NCBI GenBank assembly: GCA_003164035.1
Contig: PLRS01000123.1
Coordinates: 1-43,550, forward strand
DNA length: 43,550 nucleotides
Direction: 5' to 3'
From: Bryobacterales bacterium
GTDB taxonomy: Bacteria; Acidobacteriota; Terriglobia; Bryobacterales; Bryobacteraceae
Shown here: positions 9,469 to 17,291 of the stretch, in pieces
Layout: every line of letters starts with the position of its first letter
How positions within the stretch are numbered: position 1 is the first letter of the stretch
Notes under the pieces: generated by a model
The model's database searches: none
What the model was told of the DNA's origin: nothing
Seen by the model: the letters and a program-made list of their open reading frames with translations, nothing else
Translations under genes and position numbers: made by a program

Positions 9469-10017
9469 ATGGAGCAGTTGTCACCCTCATTTCCTATTCC
9501 CATGCCGGCGCGACTGCGCCGTCTGATCGGTTGCGCCCTGGTTGGTGGCGTGGCCGGATTCGCGGCGGCGACCGCATTGCTCTGGCCGGTCGACGACGGC
9601 GGCCAATCGTTGGTGGCGATTGGCGGAGGCGCGTTGCGTGTCTCTCGCGAACTCGACCTGCTGTTGCTGGCGATGGCGTTCGGCGGCCTGGGCAGTCTGC
9701 TTCACGCCGCGCGATCTTTCGCCGGTTTTGCGGGCAATCGAACCCTGGTGGCGAGCTGGGCGTGGTGGTACGCGCTGCAACCCTTTACCGGGGTGACGCT
9801 GGCGCTGTTGTTCTACGCGCTGGTCCGCGGCGGCCTGTTCAGCCCAGGCGCGGGCCCCGGCGCCGTCAGCCCGTCCGGAGTGGCGGCGCTATCGGGGCTG
9901 ACCGGCATGTTTTCCAAACAAGCCGCCGATAAGCTCAGCGCCGTGTTTTCCACCCTGTTTGAAACCGGCGCCGACCGCGCGCGCCAGGACAAAATGACCA
10001 GCCAGCCGGTGGAGTAG
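9469..10017 (+). CDS. Hypothetical three-helix membrane protein
   Basis: 182-residue protein of unrecognised family. It has three hydrophobic segments: residues about 19-40, 60-80 (LDLLLLAMAFGGLGSLLHAA) and 105-125 (PFTGVTLALLFYALVRGG). A Gly/Pro-rich loop follows, then a C-terminal stretch SGLTGMFSKQAADKLSAVFSTLF that would lie in the cytoplasm. The start ATG 9469 has GAAGG 5 bases upstream. Its TAG stop is followed in the same frame by an antitoxin-like segment (see next entry). Function unknown. Confidence 0.75.
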   Translation: MEQLSPSFPIPMPARLRRLIGCALVGGVAGFAAATALLWPVDDGGQSLVAIGGGALRVSRELDLLLLAMAFGGLGSLLHAARSFAGFAGNRTLVASWAWWYALQPFTGVTLALLFYALVRGGLFSPGAGPGAVSPSGVAALSGLTGMFSKQAADKLSAVFSTLFETGADRARQDKMTSQPVE

Positions 10018-10209
10018 GAAGCCGCGGGACAGAACGTTGCCGACGCACTGGACGACGCACTGGACGCGTATCTCGAATGGGAACAGGCCGATTATCGGGA
10101 GGCCGTCGAAGCCATCCGGCAGGGGTATGAGGACGTAAAGGCCGGCCGCACTCGCCCCGCCGAGGAGTTCTTCGCGGAGATGCGCCGAAAATATGGCATT
10201 CCGGGTTGA
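10018..10209 (+). pseudogene. Antitoxin-like remnant without a start codon
   Basis: The 63 codons after the preceding TAG stop remain open in the same frame. They read DALDAYLEWEQADYREAVEA, then IRQGYEDVKAGRTRPAEEFF and AEMRRKYGIPG before TGA. This matches the C-terminal half of small antitoxins that accompany RelE/ParE toxins, where a helix is followed by 'GR.RPA.E.FAE.R.KYGIP'. The N-terminal DNA-binding part is absent. The only early in-frame candidate start is CTG 10048. No toxin gene follows. I read it as a decayed fragment; translation by stop-codon readthrough or from CTG cannot be excluded. Confidence 0.5.
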
Positions 10210-10260
10210 TCTGTCTCCCTTTCCTGTAGTGTTTTTACCTCCGGCCGGGTCTTTGTTAGT

Positions 10261-12309
10261 GTGAGACTGTTTTATTCCGGTAGTCTGCTTCTGTTTTTGA
10301 CAGTTCGCGGATGGTCGGGCACTCCCGCGCTGCCGCATGTGGATTTCGCCACCTATCTGGGTGGCTCGGGCGACGATTCCAGCGTACGTGTAGCCACCGA
10401 TGCTGCTGGCAATACGTACGTCGTGGGATCGACGAACTCCCCCGATTTTCCGCTGACTTCGACGGCTTTCGGAGTGCCTTCGCCGTCTCAAGCCTGCGCG
10501 TTCGTCACTAAACTCAATGCCGGCGGCAACGGGTTGGTCTGGTCGGTGTGCATGGCGGGGCTGACCGCGCAGGGCCTGGCGGTGGATGCGGCCGGCGAGG
10601 TGTACCTGCTGGCTTCGACCGGAAGCGGGGTGACCCTGATTTGCAAAGTGGATGGCGCCGGCGACCGGATTCTGTGGCAATTGCCGCTGGGCGTAGCGGC
10701 CGAAGCGATCGCTCTCGACCCGGCCGGCAACGCCTATGTAACCGGCAGCGCCAGCGCCGGGGTTCCCACTACTGCGGGCGCGTATCAAATCCAACAGCCG
10801 CAGCTCGGGCCGGGCAACTGCTCCGAGCGCGTTTTTCAGTATGCCTGCCCCAACGCCTTTGTGATGAAGGTGAGCGCGCAGGGTACGATCCTGGCCGCTA
10901 CTTACCTGGGCGGATACGGGCCGGACAATGCCGGTGGGATTGCCGTGGATGGGCAGGGCAATGTGTGGTTGACCGGCCAGACCGTCTCGCCCAATTTTCC
11001 CGTCACCGCCAACGCTCTGGAGCCGACCTTCCACGGCGAAATCGACTTCGGACCGCTGCGCTACGGCGACGCGTTCGTGTCCGAACTCGACCCGACGCTC
11101 TCGCGCGTGCTCTATTCGACCTACCTCGGCGGCGCCGAGGAGGATGTGGGCGAGGCGATAGCGGTGGACAGCGCCGGGTCGGCATATGTGACCGGAGGGA
11201 CGGCATCTTCCGATTTTCCAACTACGGCGAACGCTCTCCAGCGGACCTACACCGGCAGCCCGAATGGTCCGCCGGGCACCGGGCTTGGTGGATTCGCGGT
11301 GAAATTCAGTAGCAGCGGGTCGGTCGTCTACTCCACCTACCTGAGCGGCGGAGGAAACACGGCCGCGGTGGACGGGGAAGGCAATTTGTATGCGGGCGGT
11401 AACGCTCCGATATTAGTGCTTAGCGCCGATGGCAGCACGCTGCTGGCGGCCTCGCCTGGGATCGGCGCGTTCGCGCTCGATAGCCAGAACAGGATGCACG
11501 CAGCCGAAAACTCGGCGGGCTTCCTGTCGTTCCCAACGGCCGGCGCCTTTCAGCCCGCGTTTGGCGGGGGCGCGTCCGACGCCTGGATCGTCGAAATGGA
11601 TTTCAGCCAGCCCGCCTCGCCCTGGGTCACCAACCTGGCGAACGCCGCCGATTTCAGAAACGGCACCAACCCTTATTACTCTACCTACGACGTGGCGCCG
11701 GGCGAAATCGTGACGGTCTTCGGAACCGGCTTCGATGCGCAAACGCAGCTTCTGTTTAACGGCGTGGCGGCGCCTATTTTTTATACTTCGCCGACGCAGA
11801 TCAACGCGGTTGTGCCGTTCGAACTGAGCGGCCAGACCGCGGCCATTACCGTAAAGAACGCAACCGCGACGATTGGCCCCGGAACCATGAACGTGCTGGC
11901 CGAAGTGCCGGCGCTGTTCACGCTGGATGGCAGCGGTTCGGGCCAGGCCGCGGCATTGAACCAGGATGGATCGGTCAATTCGGCCTCGAACCCGGCGGCG
12001 CGCGGTTCGGTGATTTCCCTGTTTCTGTCGGGAGCCGGGGCGTTGACGCCGCTGCCGGCCGATGGCTCGATCACGCCGCTCGCGCCGCCTTTTGCCACTC
12101 TGGCGCAGGGATCGAGCGCGGTCTACGGGCAGGTGGTATATGCCGGCGCCGCCCCCGGCCTGGTAGCCGGCGCAGTCCAGATCAACCTGCTTATCAACGA
12201 CGACGCGCCCACCGGCAACAGCGTCAACCTGGAACTTTACATCGGGAATTACTGGGCTTACAACGCGACGGTGGCTGTAGGCCCGGGAGCGAGGCGCACC
12301 GCGATATGA
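10261..12309 (+). CDS. Secreted SBBP-repeat protein with TIGR03437 C-terminal domain
   Basis: 682-residue exported protein. GTG 10261 begins a signal peptide (VRLFYSGSLLLFLTVRGWS). Residues about 24-450 are SBBP beta-propeller-like repeats, recognisable by YLGGSGDDS, 'D..GN.YV.G.T.S.DFP' and YSTYLGGAEED. Residues about 458-680 are the domain first defined in Solibacter (TIGR03437): NAADF, APGEIVTVFGTGF, QINAVVPFELSG and later GAVQINLLI. Such proteins are probably surface or secreted adhesive proteins, but no function is established. The protein is a strong lineage marker. The gene precedes rfbA by 10 bases and may be cotranscribed with the glycan genes. Confidence 0.88.
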   Translation: MRLFYSGSLLLFLTVRGWSGTPALPHVDFATYLGGSGDDSSVRVATDAAGNTYVVGSTNSPDFPLTSTAFGVPSPSQACAFVTKLNAGGNGLVWSVCMAGLTAQGLAVDAAGEVYLLASTGSGVTLICKVDGAGDRILWQLPLGVAAEAIALDPAGNAYVTGSASAGVPTTAGAYQIQQPQLGPGNCSERVFQYACPNAFVMKVSAQGTILAATYLGGYGPDNAGGIAVDGQGNVWLTGQTVSPNFPVTANALEPTFHGEIDFGPLRYGDAFVSELDPTLSRVLYSTYLGGAEEDVGEAIAVDSAGSAYVTGGTASSDFPTTANALQRTYTGSPNGPPGTGLGGFAVKFSSSGSVVYSTYLSGGGNTAAVDGEGNLYAGGNAPILVLSADGSTLLAASPGIGAFALDSQNRMHAAENSAGFLSFPTAGAFQPAFGGGASDAWIVEMDFSQPASPWVTNLANAADFRNGTNPYYSTYDVAPGEIVTVFGTGFDAQTQLLFNGVAAPIFYTSPTQINAVVPFELSGQTAAITVKNATATIGPGTMNVLAEVPALFTLDGSGSGQAAALNQDGSVNSASNPAARGSVISLFLSGAGALTPLPADGSITPLAPPFATLAQGSSAVYGQVVYAGAAPGLVAGAVQINLLINDDAPTGNSVNLELYIGNYWAYNATVAVGPGARRTAI

Positions 12310-12319
12310 TGAAAATATT

Positions 12320-13060
12320 ATGAAAGGCGTTGTCTTAGCGGGCGGAACAGGCAGCCGTCTATTCCCGCTGACCAAAATCACCAACAAGCACCTGCTGCCG
12401 ATCTACGACCGTCCCATGATTTACTACCCGATCCAGACGCTGGTCGAGGCGGGCATCACCGACATCATGATCGTGACGGGCGGGCGCAATTCGGGGGATT
12501 TCCTGCGGCTGCTGGCCAACGGCAAGGAATTCGGTCTGAAGCACATCAATTACACCTACCAGGAGGGCGAAGGCGGGATTGCCGACGCGCTGGCGCTGGC
12601 CGAGCACTTCGCCGACGGGCACAAAGTATGCGTCATCCTGGGCGACAACATCATCGAGGGCAGCATTCGCCCCGCGGCCGACGCGTTTCGCAAACAGGAC
12701 CACGGCGCGCACATTCTGCTCAAGCAAGTGCATGACGCGGAACGTTTCGGCGTGGCCGAGGTGGATGGCGGACGGATCGTGGGCATCGAGGAAAAACCCA
12801 AGCGGCCGAAATCCAATTTCGCCGTGACCGGTGTTTATATGTACGACGCCAGCGTGTTTGAGAAGATCAAGACGCTGGTGCCGTCGCACCGCGGCGAGCT
12901 GGAAATTACCGATGTCAATAACGCCTATATCGGCGAGGGTTCGATGACGTTTTCGTTTCTGGATGGCTGGTGGACCGACGCCGGAACCTTCGATTCGCTG
13001 CTGCGCGCCACGAACCTGGTGGCCAATTCGGTGAAGCGGCCGGCGGAGGTGGAAGCTTGA
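12320..13060 (+). CDS. rfbA: Glucose-1-phosphate thymidylyltransferase, short form
   Basis: 246-residue cytoplasmic nucleotidyltransferase that makes dTDP-glucose (or a related NDP-sugar) from sugar 1-phosphate. The signature GGTGSRLFPLTKITNKHLLP (residues about 8-27) is the nucleotide-binding loop with the catalytic Arg and Lys. GDNIIEG (about 111-117) supplies the metal-binding Asp, and EEKPKRPKSNFAVTG and WTDAGTFDSL follow. It is about 45 residues shorter than Escherichia coli RmlA and lacks the C-terminal allosteric tail, as in the short RmlA forms. It is first of three translationally linked genes; its TGA overlaps the ATG of rfbC by one base. Confidence 0.9.
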   Translation: MKGVVLAGGTGSRLFPLTKITNKHLLPIYDRPMIYYPIQTLVEAGITDIMIVTGGRNSGDFLRLLANGKEFGLKHINYTYQEGEGGIADALALAEHFADGHKVCVILGDNIIEGSIRPAADAFRKQDHGAHILLKQVHDAERFGVAEVDGGRIVGIEEKPKRPKSNFAVTGVYMYDASVFEKIKTLVPSHRGELEITDVNNAYIGEGSMTFSFLDGWWTDAGTFDSLLRATNLVANSVKRPAEVEA

Positions 13061-13647
13061 TGGCCGGAAGAGCGGCGGTTCCGGCGGCGGCGGAGCCGTT
13101 TGCCACCCACGGCGATCTGGCGCTCGCCCTCCCCGTTTGCGAAAAAGGCATTGGGGCGCTCATCGGCTCGCTCGAATCGCCGCACCTGATCGAGGGAGTG
13201 AAGCTGGCGCCGTTTTCGGTCTACCCCGACGATCGCGGCTACTTCCTGGAGGTGCAGCGGATGGGGCGCGGCCCGGCGGCGCATTTTCCCCCGGAAACCA
13301 CGCAGGTTTCGGCGGCGCTGAATTATCCGGGCTCGATCAAAGCCTTCCATTTTCACCTCAAGCAGACGGATTGGTGGACGCCGGCCAAGGGGCTGTTTCA
13401 AGTGGTGCTGGTGGATTTCCGGCTGGGCTCGGAAACCTTCGGCCAGCGCAACACCCTGTACCTGGGGCCGCTCCGGCCGTGGCAGGTGCTGATCCCGCCC
13501 GGAGTGGGACACGGCTACAAAATCATCGGCGAGGAGGCTGCCATGCTGGTCTACATGACCGACCGCTTCTACGACCCGAAAGACGAAGGGCGCATTCCCT
13601 ACAACGATCCGTCCGTGAATTACGATTGGGAGACCCAGAGAAAGTAG
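13060..13647 (+). CDS. rfbC: dTDP-4-dehydrorhamnose 3,5-epimerase family protein
   Basis: 195-residue cupin-fold epimerase acting on dTDP-4-keto-6-deoxyglucose. The start ATG 13060 overlaps the rfbA stop (TGATG), and GGAGGTGG lies just upstream. The cupin core reads YPDDRGYFLEV, then IKAFHFHLKQTDWW (residues about 93-106), DFRLGSETFG and IPPGVGHGYKIIG (about 146-158). The HxHxxQTD form, rather than RGLHYQ, marks a divergent branch of RmlC-like proteins. There is also an N-terminal extension of about 45 residues before the cupin. The final product may therefore not be dTDP-L-rhamnose. An alternative is a related keto-sugar isomerase. Confidence 0.82.
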   Translation: MAGRAAVPAAAEPFATHGDLALALPVCEKGIGALIGSLESPHLIEGVKLAPFSVYPDDRGYFLEVQRMGRGPAAHFPPETTQVSAALNYPGSIKAFHFHLKQTDWWTPAKGLFQVVLVDFRLGSETFGQRNTLYLGPLRPWQVLIPPGVGHGYKIIGEEAAMLVYMTDRFYDPKDEGRIPYNDPSVNYDWETQRK

Positions 13648-13658
13648 GCGCTGCCGCG

Positions 13659-14684
13659 ATGAACCTTCTGGTAACGGGCGGAGCCGGCTTCATCGGCTCG
13701 GCATTTGTGCGAATGATACTGGCCGAAACCGATTGGCGAGTGGTCAACCTGGACAAACTCACCTACGCCGGGAACCTGGAAAACCTGACCGGGGCGGAGG
13801 CATTTCCAGGTCGCTATCGCTTCGTGCACGGCGACATTCTGGACGATGCGGCGGTGGACGCGCTGGTCGAAGAAGAGGGCCCGGACGCCATCGTTCATTT
13901 CGCCGCGGAGTCGCACGTGGACCGCAGCATCCTTTCGCCGGAGCCAGTCATCCAAACCAACTTTCGCGGCACCTTCGTGCTGCTGGAAGCGGCCAGGCGG
14001 CGCGGGGTTGGCCGGTTCGTGCATGTTTCGACCGACGAGGTGTACGGCAGCCTGGCGCCCCCGCTCGCAGCCACCGAGGAGTTTGCGCTGAATCCCTCCA
14101 GCCCGTATTCGGCGTCGAAGGCGGCCTCGGACCTGCTGGCGCGCTCCTACTTCGTCACCTTCAAGCTGCCGGTGGTGATCACCCGGGCGTCCAACAATTA
14201 TGGGCCGTACCAATTTCCGGAAAAGCTGATCCCGCTGATGATCGCCAATGCGCTGGAGGACCGGAAGCTGCCGGTTTACGGCGACGGCCTGCAGGTGCGC
14301 GACTGGTTGTACGTGGACGATCACTGCCGCGGCATTCGCGCCGTGCTCGAAAAAGGGCGCGTGGGCGAGATCTACAACATTGGCGGCAACCGCTCGCTGC
14401 CTAACCTGGAAGTGGTGGAGCGGGTGCTGGAGGCGACCGGCAAGCCGCGGAGCCTGATCGAGTACGTGAAGGACCGGCCGGGGCACGACCGGCGCTACGC
14501 GCTCTCGAGCGAGAAACTGGAGCGGGAAACCGGCTGGAGCCCGAGGGTGGATTTCGAAACCGGGTTGAAACGCACCATCGACTGGTATCGCAGCCACGGC
14601 GAATGGGTGTCGCGGGTACGCAGCGGCGCCTACCGTTCCTACTACGACCGTAACTATGGAGGCCGGGCCGTGGTGCCCGGGTAG
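13659..14684 (+). CDS. rfbB: dTDP-glucose 4,6-dehydratase
   Basis: 341-residue short-chain dehydrogenase that converts dTDP-glucose to dTDP-4-keto-6-deoxyglucose with bound NAD. The NAD loop TGGAGFIGS is at residues 6-14, LDKLTYAGNLENL near 30-42, and FAAESHVDRSI near 85-95. The catalytic STDEVYG is near 124-130 and YSASKAASD (Tyr150, Lys154) near 150-158. RASNNYGPYQFPEKLIP and GRVGEIYNIGG complete the signature. The length is normal. The start ATG 13659 lies 11 bases after rfbC. No rfbD follows; the next object is palindromic copy B. Confidence 0.95.
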   Translation: MNLLVTGGAGFIGSAFVRMILAETDWRVVNLDKLTYAGNLENLTGAEAFPGRYRFVHGDILDDAAVDALVEEEGPDAIVHFAAESHVDRSILSPEPVIQTNFRGTFVLLEAARRRGVGRFVHVSTDEVYGSLAPPLAATEEFALNPSSPYSASKAASDLLARSYFVTFKLPVVITRASNNYGPYQFPEKLIPLMIANALEDRKLPVYGDGLQVRDWLYVDDHCRGIRAVLEKGRVGEIYNIGGNRSLPNLEVVERVLEATGKPRSLIEYVKDRPGHDRRYALSSEKLERETGWSPRVDFETGLKRTIDWYRSHGEWVSRVRSGAYRSYYDRNYGGRAVVPG

Positions 14685-14720
14685 CGGGCGTTTTCAACCT
14701 GGCGGCATTCCGCACCAATC

Positions 14721-14840
14721 GTGGGGCAGCCAATTTTGGCTGCAGCCGGCTTTCAGCCGGCTCTCGCCAACCGGGAAGACTCGTGACGCCCCGAAAGAGC
14801 CTCCTAAAAAGGCGGCCGCGGGCAGAATTGCCCGCCCCAC
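14721..14840 (-). repeat. Palindromic interspersed element, family 1, copy B
   Basis: 120-bp element in the opposite orientation to copy A. It starts GTGGGGCAGCCAATTTTGGC and ends GCCCGCCCCAC. Internal hairpins are AGCCAATTTTGGCT and GCCGGCTTTCAGCCGGC; the other half holds an imperfect one around CCTAAAAAGG and GGGCAGAATTGCCC. It lies between rfbB and the first glycosyltransferase gene, whose ATG is 55 bases downstream. Confidence 0.88.
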
Positions 14841-14895
14841 GGCTTTGGATCGGAGGCTGGTCATTAAATACACCGGACAGCCTTCGTCACCGGTT

Positions 14896-15984
14896 ATGCG
14901 GGTAGCCATCGAGGCGGCTTCGCTGGCCAGCGGTACCGGCGGTCTGGCGCGCTACACGACGCAGTTGAGCCTGGCGCTGGCGCGGGCCTTCCCCGAGGAT
15001 CGTTACGCCCTGATCTCGGACCAGCCGTTTCCTCTGCCGGACGGTGCGCCGCCTAATCTGGAGCGGGCGGCGGGGCCGCGCGGCGCCATCGAACGGCGCT
15101 GGTGGCTGTGGGGTTGCGAACAGGCTGCGGCGCGTTGGGGAGCGGAGGCGGTTCACGGGCCGGATTTTGCGGTTCCGTACCTGGCCCGAAGGCCCAGCGT
15201 CATGACCGTACACGACCTTTCCCCCTGGATGGATCCGGGCTGGCACTCTACCGCGGCGCGGGTTCGGCGGCGCACGCCTTGGCTGCTCCGCGCCGGCCGT
15301 GCCACCATGGTGATCGTGCCGGCCCGGAGCGTGCGCCGCCAGGTGCTGGAGCGATGGCGCCTGGAGCCGGATCGTGTGGTGGCGATTGCGGAGGCCGCCG
15401 CGCCCTGGCTTTTGCCGGTGGAGGCCGCGGCGGGCCCTCCGGCCCCGACCCCGTATTTCCTGTTCCTCGGCACGCTGGAGCCGCGCAAGAACCTGGAAAC
15501 CCTGGTCGAAGCCTGGCGCGTGGTGCGGCGCGGGCTGGCGGTGGACCTGGTGTTGGCCGGGAGGCGGCGCGCCGATGGCCCCCTTTTCGCCCCCGAACCC
15601 GGGTTGCGGCTGGCCGGAGAGGTGCCAGATAGCGAGCTGGCCAGGTTGTACTCGGGCGCGGTTGCGCTGGTCTATCCGTCACATTACGAAGGATTTGGCC
15701 TGCCGGTCGTGGAGGCGATGCAGTGCGGCGCGCCGGTGATTGCGTCTCCGGCGGTGGCCGAAGCCGCCGGCGATGCCGCCTGTTACTTTGCCGGTGCCAA
15801 CGACCTGGCGGAGGCCATGCGCCGGATGGCGAGTGACGCCCAATGGCGCGCAAACTGGCGGGAGAAGTCGCTGGGGCGGGCGGCGGAGTTCTCCTGGGAA
15901 CGCACGGCGCGGCGTACGCGGGAAATTTATCGGGAGGCAATCGAACGTTTTGGGGAATTCGCGGGTTGTAGAGGAGAGAATTAG
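14896..15984 (+). CDS. GT4-type glycosyltransferase
   Basis: 362-residue GT-B glycosyltransferase, probably adding a sugar from a nucleotide donor during surface polysaccharide assembly on the cytoplasmic side. The N-terminal half opens MRVAIEAASLASGTGGLARY (acceptor-side loop) and contains VHGPDFAVPYLARRPSVMTV followed by HDLSPW. The C-terminal half shows LFLGTLEPRKNLETLVEAW (residues about 196-214), PDSELARLYSGAVALVYPSH and the donor-site motif YEGFGLPVVEAMQCGAPVI (about 264-282). ATG 14896 is the first start that keeps the Rossmann beta-strand and excludes the upstream repeat. Donor and acceptor are not predictable. Confidence 0.9.
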   Translation: MRVAIEAASLASGTGGLARYTTQLSLALARAFPEDRYALISDQPFPLPDGAPPNLERAAGPRGAIERRWWLWGCEQAAARWGAEAVHGPDFAVPYLARRPSVMTVHDLSPWMDPGWHSTAARVRRRTPWLLRAGRATMVIVPARSVRRQVLERWRLEPDRVVAIAEAAAPWLLPVEAAAGPPAPTPYFLFLGTLEPRKNLETLVEAWRVVRRGLAVDLVLAGRRRADGPLFAPEPGLRLAGEVPDSELARLYSGAVALVYPSHYEGFGLPVVEAMQCGAPVIASPAVAEAAGDAACYFAGANDLAEAMRRMASDAQWRANWREKSLGRAAEFSWERTARRTREIYREAIERFGEFAGCRGEN

Positions 15985-16020
15985 TTCGTGAGAAACCTAC
16001 TCTACAAGAGGATGGCAAAT

Positions 16021-16037
16021 GCGGGCCAAAAGCCCGC
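16021..16037. other. Short perfect hairpin GCGGGC/GCCCGC
   Basis: The sequence GCGGGCCAAAAGCCCGC can form a 6-bp GC stem with a 5-base loop. It lies in the 107-base gap between two glycosyltransferase genes, whose remainder shows no open frame with a start. It is not followed by a T-run, so it is not a classical terminator. Confidence 0.5.
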
Positions 16038-16091
16038 TCCTCAGGACAGAAGGCTCTTCTGACAGGCCCTAACTCCAAACCCGCCGCAATT

Positions 16092-17249
16092 ATGCTGGCG
16101 CCGGAAGCTCCGTATCCACTGGCCGGTGGTGGCTCCCTGCGGACGGCGTCGCTCCTTCACTACCTGGCCGAGCGGTATGCGGTGGATTTGGTGGTGTTCC
16201 GCGAAACCGGTGCGCCGGATGCGGCGGCGGCGCTGCCGGCGGGGCTGGTCGAGCGGGTTGTCGAGATCGATTTGCCCGCGCACCGGCGGCACCTGGCGGC
16301 TCGCGTAGCCCGCAACGCGGTTCGCCTGGCGCGCCGGGTGCCCCCGCTGGTGGATCGATTCGGCGGGTTGGAAGGGGCGGTGGCGCGGAGCATAGGCGGC
16401 CGGCGATATGAACTGGGCATGATCGAGCATTCCTGGTGCGCGCCGTACCTGGAGGTATTGGCGCCGCACTGCGCGCGCACCGTGCTCAACCTCCACAACA
16501 TCGAGTCGCTGCTGCATGCCCGATGCGCGGCGGTGGAAAGCGCCGGCCCGGCGTTGGCGCATCGAATCTTCGGCAGCGCTTCCCGGCGGCTGGAATCGGC
16601 CTGGCTGCCGCGTTTCAGCGAGGTGCTGGTGACCTCGATGGCGGACCGTGGCGAGGCCGCCCTCCTCGCGCCCGGCGCGCGCCTGCGGGTTTATCCCAAT
16701 AGCATTCCTCTGCGGCCGGTACCGGTACTGGCGAAAGAACATGTGATTGTGTTTTCCGGGAATCTGGAATACCATCCCAATGTTTCCGCCGTGCGCTTTT
16801 TCGCCCGGACGATTTGGCCCGGTCTGCGCAAACGTTGGCCCGCCCTCGTGTGGCGTCTGGTGGGAAAAAACCCCGATGCCGTGCGGCATCTGGTTGCGGG
16901 CGACAACCGAATCGAATGTACCGGCCCGGTGGAAGACGCCCTAGCGGAACTAGCGCGGGCGGAGGTAGCGGTGGTCCCGGTGGTGGCCGGCAGCGGTACC
17001 CGCCTCAAGATTCTGGAGGCTTGGGCTGCGGCCCTTCCCGTGGTTTCCACCACACTGGGAGCCGAAGGCTTGCCGGTTTGTGATGGATGTAACATTTGGC
17101 TGGCGGATTCTCCGGGCGCCTTCGGCGAGCGGGTTTCCTGGCTGTTGGGTTGCACGGCGGAACAGCGGTCGGCATTGGGTGAGGCGGGCAGATCCTTGCT
17201 GGAAAAGGAGTTCAACTGGGAGGCGTCTTGGCGAAATTTGGATTTGTGA
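16092..17249 (+). CDS. GT4-like glycosyltransferase
   Basis: 385-residue GT-B glycosyltransferase. The N-terminal part reads LAPEAPYPLAGGGSLRTASL (residues about 2-21), the glycine-rich acceptor loop. LNLHNIESLLHAR (about 135-147) follows, a segment seen in sugar transferases of the exopolysaccharide type. The C-terminal part has VFSGNLEYHPNVSAVRFF (about 220-237), VVPVVAGSGTRLKILEAWAA (about 295-314) and LPVVSTTLGAEGL. ATG 16092 is the only standard start, but the in-frame codons just upstream (TGPNSKPAAI) look coding. A CTG start at 16059 would complete the first beta-strand. The gene belongs with its neighbours in glycan assembly. Confidence 0.85.
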   Translation: MLAPEAPYPLAGGGSLRTASLLHYLAERYAVDLVVFRETGAPDAAAALPAGLVERVVEIDLPAHRRHLAARVARNAVRLARRVPPLVDRFGGLEGAVARSIGGRRYELGMIEHSWCAPYLEVLAPHCARTVLNLHNIESLLHARCAAVESAGPALAHRIFGSASRRLESAWLPRFSEVLVTSMADRGEAALLAPGARLRVYPNSIPLRPVPVLAKEHVIVFSGNLEYHPNVSAVRFFARTIWPGLRKRWPALVWRLVGKNPDAVRHLVAGDNRIECTGPVEDALAELARAEVAVVPVVAGSGTRLKILEAWAAALPVVSTTLGAEGLPVCDGCNIWLADSPGAFGERVSWLLGCTAEQRSALGEAGRSLLEKEFNWEASWRNLDL

Positions 17250-17291
17250 CACAGCTCTGGGACCTTAGGCTCCGGTATACTGGTACGGATA

